Part shown: positions 35,665 to 40,098 of the stretch, in pieces
Numbering within the stretch: the stretch's first letter is position 1
How the letters are laid out: each line of letters starts with the position of its first letter
Source of the DNA: Dethiobacter sp.
GTDB lineage: Bacteria; Bacillota; Dethiobacteria; Dethiobacterales; Dethiobacteraceae
NCBI GenBank assembly: GCA_018333455.1
Contig: JAGXTN010000056.1
Location: 1-40,098, forward strand
Direction of reading: 5' to 3'
DNA length: 40,098 bases
Translations under genes and position numbers: made by a program
The notes under the pieces: generated by a model
Told to the model about the DNA's origin: nothing
Database searches by the model: none
What the model saw: only the letters and a program-made list of their open reading frames with translations

Positions 35665-36438
35665 TTACAAAAAACTACTGTTTCGCTGATAAATAATCAG
35701 CAGGCCTTCCAGCGTCAGCAGAGGATTAACAATTTCCAGCGCCTCTGAATCAGCAGCCAAGAGAGCTGCCAACCCGCCCGTCGCTACCACTTTCGGCCTT
35801 TCCGGAAACTCCTGTATCATCCGTTTAACAATCCCATCCACCTGTCCGATAAAACCATAAATAATTCCTGACTGCATACTGCTAATTGTATCCCGCCCAA
35901 TTACTCGCTTCGGCTTTACCAACTCCACACGCGGCAGTTTTGCTGCCCGCTGGAAAAGTGCTTCTGTGGAAATACTAATCCCCGGGGCGATGGCCCCACC
36001 CAAATATTCGCCGCTCCCGGAGATGGCATCAAAGGTTGTAGCCGTACCAAAATCAACAATAATCAGCGGCCCACCGTATAATTCTATTCCGGCCACGGCG
36101 TTGACAATCCTGTCCGCCCCTACTTCCCGCGGGTTATCAATCTTGATATTTAATCCGGTTTTCATCCCCGGGCCTACCACTAAAGGATCGAGGCGAAAGT
36201 AGCGCTTCGCCATCTCTTCTAAAGAGAACATCAAGGGCGGCACTACAGATGAAACGATCATCCCCGTCAGCAAACTGTCGTCTATACTTGCCTGCGCAAA
36301 TAAGTTTTTAAAAATAATGCCGTACTCATCACCGGTTTGTTCCCTGTTAGTCGAAATTCGCCAAGATACTTTCAGCTCTCGCCCTTGATAAACTCCAAGT
36401 ACTATATTGGTGTTACCCACATCTACCGCTAAAAGCAT
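35665..36438 (-). CDS. coaX: Type III pantothenate kinase
   Basis: The 257-residue ASKHA-fold kinase phosphorylates pantothenate, the first step of CoA synthesis. It begins [40 protein letters not shown] and [19 protein letters not shown] are diagnostic. The start is ATG 36438, 7 bp after AAAGGAGG; GTGs at 36444 and 36441 are too close to that site. It directly follows birA on the minus strand (13 bp), a pairing common in Firmicutes. Confidence 0.95.
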   Translation of the reverse strand: MLLAVDVGNTNIVLGVYQGRELKVSWRISTNREQTGDEYGIIFKNLFAQASIDDSLLTGMIVSSVVPPLMFSLEEMAKRYFRLDPLVVGPGMKTGLNIKIDNPREVGADRIVNAVAGIELYGGPLIIVDFGTATTFDAISGSGEYLGGAIAPGISISTEALFQRAAKLPRVELVKPKRVIGRDTISSMQSGIIYGFIGQVDGIVKRMIQEFPERPKVVATGGLAALLAADSEALEIVNPLLTLEGLLIIYQRNSSFL

Positions 36439-36451
36439 CACCACACCTCCT

Positions 36452-37429
36452 TTAGCCCTCCCTGCTGTCTTTTAGAGAGACTTCCCCTGACAGAAATGTT
36501 TCCAGACCGGACACAGTTTTGACTAGCAGTGCCCCTTGCTCATCTATATCGAGCGCAGTCCCATGGACAGAACGGCTGCCTAAGCTCACAATCACGTCTT
36601 GCCCCAATGTTACAGAGTAACGGCGCCAACAGGCTAACACGCTGGCAAACCCTTGCTCTTCGGTTGCCAGATAGGCTTGCTCAAAAAGTGTGAGGAAATT
36701 TTGGACCCACCTCACCCTGCACACTGACTGCCCCAGCTCAAGCAAAAGAGATGTGGCGCTGTCAGCCAACTCTCCCTGGAAATGTTCTGCCGATAAATTG
36801 GCGTTCAAACCAATTCCCAGCACCAAATAATTAACCCTCTCCATTTCCGCCGATACTTCAGTTAAAATTCCGGCGAGCTTGCGTCCGCCCAGCAATAAGT
36901 CGTTTGGCCACTTAATCCCCGGCACAAGCCCGGTTGTCTTTTGGGTAGCTTCCACCGCTGCTACAGCAGCTAATAACGTTATCAGCTGGGCTTTATGTGG
37001 CGCCAGCTGAGGCCGCAGAATCAGGGAAAGCCAAATGCCCCCCGCCGGAGATACCCATGAGCGCCCTAATCGGCCTCTACCGGCCAGTTGCTCCTCTGAC
37101 AAAATCACAGTCCCCTCGGCTGCGCCTGCAGCAGCCAATTCTCGCGCTAAGCGATTAGTGGAGTCCATTGTGCGGCGATAATGTATTTGCTTACCCAAAA
37201 TTTTTGTTCTCAAGCCGTCCCTGATTTCCAGAGGCAATAATAAATCAGGGACGGAAACTAACCGATAGCCTAGCCTCGGCGATGACTCAATCTCATAACC
37301 GTCTTCTCGCAAACCGCCAATATGCTTCCAAACTGCCGTCCGGCTCACCTGCAGCTGGTTGCTCAGCTGCCCCCCCGAAACATAGCGGCCAAAATGTACT
37401 TTAAGCCCCGCCAAAACCGTCTCTTTCAT
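36452..37429 (-). CDS. birA: Biotin--protein ligase / biotin operon repressor
   Basis: The 325-residue protein has an N-terminal winged helix ([27 protein letters not shown], about residues 17-43, in part), so it may repress biotin genes. The ligase core has [10 protein letters not shown], the biotinyl-AMP loop [32 protein letters not shown] and a C-terminal SH3-like domain. ATG at 37429 follows GGAGG; an in-frame TTG at 37444 overlaps the ribosome site and is less likely. A BirA box was not searched for. Confidence 0.95.
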   Translation of the reverse strand: MKETVLAGLKVHFGRYVSGGQLSNQLQVSRTAVWKHIGGLREDGYEIESSPRLGYRLVSVPDLLLPLEIRDGLRTKILGKQIHYRRTMDSTNRLARELAAAGAAEGTVILSEEQLAGRGRLGRSWVSPAGGIWLSLILRPQLAPHKAQLITLLAAVAAVEATQKTTGLVPGIKWPNDLLLGGRKLAGILTEVSAEMERVNYLVLGIGLNANLSAEHFQGELADSATSLLLELGQSVCRVRWVQNFLTLFEQAYLATEEQGFASVLACWRRYSVTLGQDVIVSLGSRSVHGTALDIDEQGALLVKTVSGLETFLSGEVSLKDSREG

Positions 37430-37510
37430 AGTCGCCTCCGCCAACAGTCTGCTGCTTAGCAGTTGGTAACTCTATTCTAAGGATTGCTCGTCAGAATGTC
37501 AACTTAATAG

Positions 37511-37544
37511 GAAACCGGCGCGACATCTCGTCTGCGCCGGTTTC
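37511..37544 (-). terminator. Hairpin after the 37606 gene, probable terminator
   Basis: GAAACCGGCGC (37511-37521) and GCGCCGGTTTC (37534-37544) form a perfect 11-bp stem with a 12-base loop. There is no long T run in either direction, so termination is inferred from stem strength and from the position between the fhs unit and birA. Confidence 0.55.
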
Positions 37545-37605
37545 AAATGTTTTCAACGTGTCGTACTACCCGCTTTTCTAAAGACGGGGGCGCTTTTAGC
37601 AAGCG

Positions 37606-37962
37606 TTAGCTCTCTTGGAGCAGGCTTTTAAGCTTCTCCGCCAGCTTTGACAAGCCCACAGGCTGGATACGCAGACTTTTGATTACCTTGCGGTATTGGT
37701 AAAGCGTACCCATAAGCAGCACATCGCTAGTCTTTTGCCTACAATTGACGACATCGGCATGGACAGCCGCCTCACCACCTTTGGCTAGCATCTCCTGCTT
37801 AAGGATGTTGGCTGCTGTCGCCGACAAACCAGTCACCTTAATCACACAGAAGATGGCCTTGGGCGCCATAATATTAACACTGATTGGGCTTGCACCCACT
37901 CGAGCAATTTCTTCCTTTGCCCTCTCCAATGTCTCAATAGTTAAAATCCGAAGATCCATCAT
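37606..37962 (-). CDS. Stand-alone domain like the N-terminal extension of clostridial FolP
   Basis: The 118-residue protein contains NIMAPKAIFCVIKVTGL (about 29-45), ANILKQEMLAKGGEAAVH (about 51-68) and DVLLMGTLYQYRKVIKSLR. As I recall it, this pattern occurs as an extra domain ahead of the dihydropteroate synthase barrel in some Clostridia and archaea. No DHPS barrel follows; the frame ends normally. It starts 18 bp after fhs with ATG 37962 or, better spaced, 37959, so it is co-transcribed with a folate C1 enzyme. A role in folate handling is inferred. Confidence 0.65.
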   Translation of the reverse strand: MMDLRILTIETLERAKEEIARVGASPISVNIMAPKAIFCVIKVTGLSATAANILKQEMLAKGGEAAVHADVVNCRQKTSDVLLMGTLYQYRKVIKSLRIQPVGLSKLAEKLKSLLQES

Positions 37963-37980
37963 CTGCCTCGCTGCTTTTTT

Positions 37981-39744
37981 TTAGAACAAGCCCTTAACTT
38001 TGCCGGTGTCTGTGTCCACATCGATGCGGCGGAACGCCGGGTTAGCAGCAGTACCGGGCATCAGCGAGATAGCGCCGGCCACCGGCACCACAAAGCCTGC
38101 CCCCTGGTAGGTCAGAATGTCACGCACGCGCAACCTCCAACCGGTGGGAACACCTTTCAGCATCGGGTTATCCGTCAAGGAAAGGTGAGTTTTTACCATG
38201 CAGATCCCCAACTTCTGGATTTCGGGATCTTTTTCCATCCGCACAGCCTTTTCTGTAGCTTCAGGGGTGTACTCAACACCATCTGCACCATATACTTCGG
38301 TGGCGATCAGGTTAATCCGCTCGCGGAGCGGAGTTTCCAGCTCATAGAGGAACTTGAAGTTGTTGGGCTCGTCGCAAGCTTCGATAACAGCATCGGCAAA
38401 CTCCAGCGCACCATCGCCACCATACTGCCAGTGCTTAGACACGGCAACACGGGCGCCAGCAGCTTCGGCAAGCCTGCGGACGGCTTTGATCTCATTTTCA
38501 GTATCGGTGTAGAAAGCGTTAATGCAGACAACCGGGTTGATTCCGGCTTTTTTAACGGTTTTGATATGGTGAACCAGGTTAGCGCAGCCTTTTTCCACCC
38601 ACTCAACATGCTCCTTGCTATAGGCGGGATCAAGCGGCTGGCCAGGCAAGGGTAGCGGAGCACCACCGTGGGCTTTTAATGCCCTGATAGTGGCTACGAC
38701 TACGGCGCAATTGGGCACTAAACCTGACATGCGGCACTTCAGATTCCAGAACTTCTCAAAACCGATGTCTGCGGCAAAGCCGGACTCGGTCACGACATAA
38801 TCGCCAAGTTTCAAGGCGATGCGGTCGGCAATAATGGAGGACTGACCGATGGCAATATTAGCAAATGGTCCGGCATGAACAAAGGCAGGCTGCCCTTCGA
38901 TAGTCTGCATCAAGTTCGGGTTCAACGCTTCAACCATCCAAGCAGTCATCGCGCCATCTACGCCCAAATCACCGGTCGTAACCGGCTTACCCTTTTTGTC
39001 GTAAGCTACCACGATTTTACCCATCCGCTCACGCATATCCTTTAAATCACGCGCGATGGAGAGAATAGCCATAACTTCAGAAGACACGGCAATGGCAAAA
39101 CCGGAATTCATCACGAAACCATCTTTTTTGCCGCCAAGGCCGATGATAATATTTCGCAGCGCTTGAGCGCAGAAGTCCATAATCCACTTCATTTCCACGT
39201 TGCGCGGGTCGATATTCAGTCGCTTCAAGCCGCTCCGCTCCAAGAAAGCGTCGCTAGAGTTGAATTCATGCTGAATACGGGCTGTTAAGGCAACCATGGC
39301 CAAGTTATGCGCGTTCATAATGGCGTTGATATCGCCGGTAAGTCCCAGCGAAAAAGGAGTCAAGGGGATGCATTGCGACAAGCCGCCGCCGGCTGCAGAA
39401 CCCTTTACGTTCATCGTTGGTCCGCCAGATGGTTGCCTGATAGTGGCAATGACGTTCTTGCCACGCTTACCTAGGCCTTGTGTAAGGCCCATGGTAGATG
39501 TAGATTTACCCTCGCCGAGGGGAGTGGGTGTGATGGCCGTTACGTCTATGTATTTGCCATCAGGACGATCTTTTAAGCGCTCCAAAACCTTTGCGAAATC
39601 AACTTTTGCCACATAATGACCATAAGGCAGAAGCTCTTCTTTCTCTAGTCCTAGCTCTGCTCCCAGCTGTTGGACAGTCTTCATTCTCGACTCTGCTTCT
39701 TCGGCAATTTCCCAATCCGCATGCTTAGTTGGGTCAAGTACCAT
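37981..39744 (-). CDS. fhs: Formate--tetrahydrofolate ligase
   Basis: The 587-residue enzyme makes 10-formyl-THF from formate, ATP and THF, a step of the methyl branch of the Wood-Ljungdahl pathway and of purine supply. The P-loop-like [16 protein letters not shown] (about residue 72-87), [32 protein letters not shown] and the C-terminal [15 protein letters not shown] are diagnostic. ATG at 39744 follows AGGGAGGG at suitable spacing. Length is slightly above the usual 555-560 because of an N-terminal extension of about 30 residues. Confidence 0.96.
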   Translation of the reverse strand: MVLDPTKHADWEIAEEAESRMKTVQQLGAELGLEKEELLPYGHYVAKVDFAKVLERLKDRPDGKYIDVTAITPTPLGEGKSTSTMGLTQGLGKRGKNVIATIRQPSGGPTMNVKGSAAGGGLSQCIPLTPFSLGLTGDINAIMNAHNLAMVALTARIQHEFNSSDAFLERSGLKRLNIDPRNVEMKWIMDFCAQALRNIIIGLGGKKDGFVMNSGFAIAVSSEVMAILSIARDLKDMRERMGKIVVAYDKKGKPVTTGDLGVDGAMTAWMVEALNPNLMQTIEGQPAFVHAGPFANIAIGQSSIIADRIALKLGDYVVTESGFAADIGFEKFWNLKCRMSGLVPNCAVVVATIRALKAHGGAPLPLPGQPLDPAYSKEHVEWVEKGCANLVHHIKTVKKAGINPVVCINAFYTDTENEIKAVRRLAEAAGARVAVSKHWQYGGDGALEFADAVIEACDEPNNFKFLYELETPLRERINLIATEVYGADGVEYTPEATEKAVRMEKDPEIQKLGICMVKTHLSLTDNPMLKGVPTGWRLRVRDILTYQGAGFVVPVAGAISLMPGTAANPAFRRIDVDTDTGKVKGLF

Positions 39745-39908
39745 AAAATTTTCCCTCCCTACAAAGTTTTCTAAAGATAGTGAACCTTTATTGCTAGTTC
39801 TACAAAATAAAAAATTCTCCTGCTGAGCCTCTACTAATATCAGAATTTTTTATATTATTTGTGACTACTCACCTTCTGATTGAACTGCCGCTAATTTGCT
39901 GGCGCACA

Positions 39909-39941
39909 TAAAAAAATAAGCGGCTTAGAAAGTCGCTTATT
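39909..39941 (-). terminator. Intrinsic terminator for leftward transcripts entering from the right edge
   Basis: AATAAGCGGCTT (39915-39926) and AAGTCGCTTATT (39930-39941) form a 12-bp stem with one wobble. On the minus strand it is followed by seven Ts (A run at 39909-39916). It lies just beyond the 3' end of the group II intron and insulates fhs. Positions 39745-39908 hold the fhs promoter and leader; I could not place the promoter with confidence. Confidence 0.8.
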
Positions 39942-39978
39942 CTCAATTCTGCTCTGAAAATAGCATCTTACATATCGG

Positions 39979-40098
39979 GTAGGAGGGAAAACTGAACAGT
40001 TTTCCCGACCTCCCACACCACCGTACGTACCGTTCGGTATACGGCGGTTCCTAAGTTTACACCTTAACGGTTTTAAAGTAATCCAGGAAGAACAGATA
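39979..40098 (-). mobile_element. Group IIC-type intron, 3' end (domains V and VI), continuing past the window
   Basis: On the minus strand, domain V is at 40048-40017: ACCGCCGTA pairs with TACGGTGGT, TACC pairs with GGTA around a GAAC loop, and a two-base CG bulge lies between. The CGC in the first arm matches the catalytic triad used by class C introns in place of AGC. Domain VI follows: GGGAGG and CCTCC enclose GGGAAAACTG / CAGTTTTCCC. The intron would end in AC at 39979. The maturase gene, if present, lies beyond the right edge. Confidence 0.75.

Noticed and set aside
39745-39908. A THF riboswitch ahead of fhs.
   Set aside because: The region is AT-rich and lacks the conserved three-way junction sequences. 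No strong stems were seen apart from the terminator further out.

Overview
The window looks like the chromosome of a low-to-mid GC, endospore-forming anaerobic Firmicute (Clostridia, Peptococcaceae/Dethiobacteria-like). The evidence is a T-box leader, strong AAAGGAGG ribosome binding sites with many GTG and TTG starts, a GerMN-domain lipoprotein, a tungsten-type aldehyde:ferredoxin oxidoreductase with its own ferredoxin, formate-tetrahydrofolate ligase and Mrp antiporter genes. The species assignment is inference; no rRNA or tRNA gene was found.

Layout. (1) 1-240: the last codons of a REP-associated/IS200-like transposase and a small hairpin. (2) 239-8364: a consensus promoter, a T-box leader and the operon ilvE-ilvD-ilvB-ilvN-ilvC-leuC-leuD plus a tiny zinc-ribbon gene, closed by a terminator. 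leuA and leuB are absent. (3) 8365-11805: an accessory island. It has a promoter whose spacer contains a ten-G run, a frame-disrupted exported-protein gene, two membrane-protein genes of unknown family, a decayed second copy of the disrupted gene and a candidate structured RNA. (4) 11806-15755: an EF-G-like GTPase, ddl and an unknown membrane-anchored protein. (5) 15819-17412: pdxS-pdxT. (6) 17468-22425: family 4 uracil-DNA glycosylase, an OmpR-type response regulator with its histidine kinase, and a GerMN lipoprotein preceded by PhoP-box-like repeats. (7) 22411-27287: argS, a Gdt1/MneA-type transporter on the opposite strand, serS and queA. (8) 27299-29775: a four-cluster ferredoxin with an AOR-family enzyme, and a small coiled-coil protein.

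(9) 29955-31755: a complete IS1634-like insertion sequence with about 32-bp terminal repeats. It cuts off mrpD; the rest of mrpD is not on the other side, so DNA was lost or rearranged. (10) From 31751 to the right edge nearly everything is on the minus strand: truncated mrpD, mrpC and mrpB with a CRP/FNR-type palindrome ahead of them; a flavodoxin-like iron-sulfur flavoprotein coupled to a D-Ala-D-Ala carboxypeptidase; a small zinc ribbon; coaX; birA; a stand-alone domain resembling the N-terminal extension of clostridial FolP; and fhs. The right edge holds the 3' end (domains V and VI) of a group IIC-type intron.

Functional themes. Branched-chain amino-acid synthesis is under tRNA-sensing control. 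Vitamin and cofactor supply is represented by PLP, CoA, biotin ligation, folate C1 and queuosine, together with peptidoglycan precursors and trimming, and ferredoxin-linked aldehyde oxidation. The most unusual parts are the 8.4-11.8 kb island and the IS/mrp junction. No CRISPR array, defence system or prophage was recognised.
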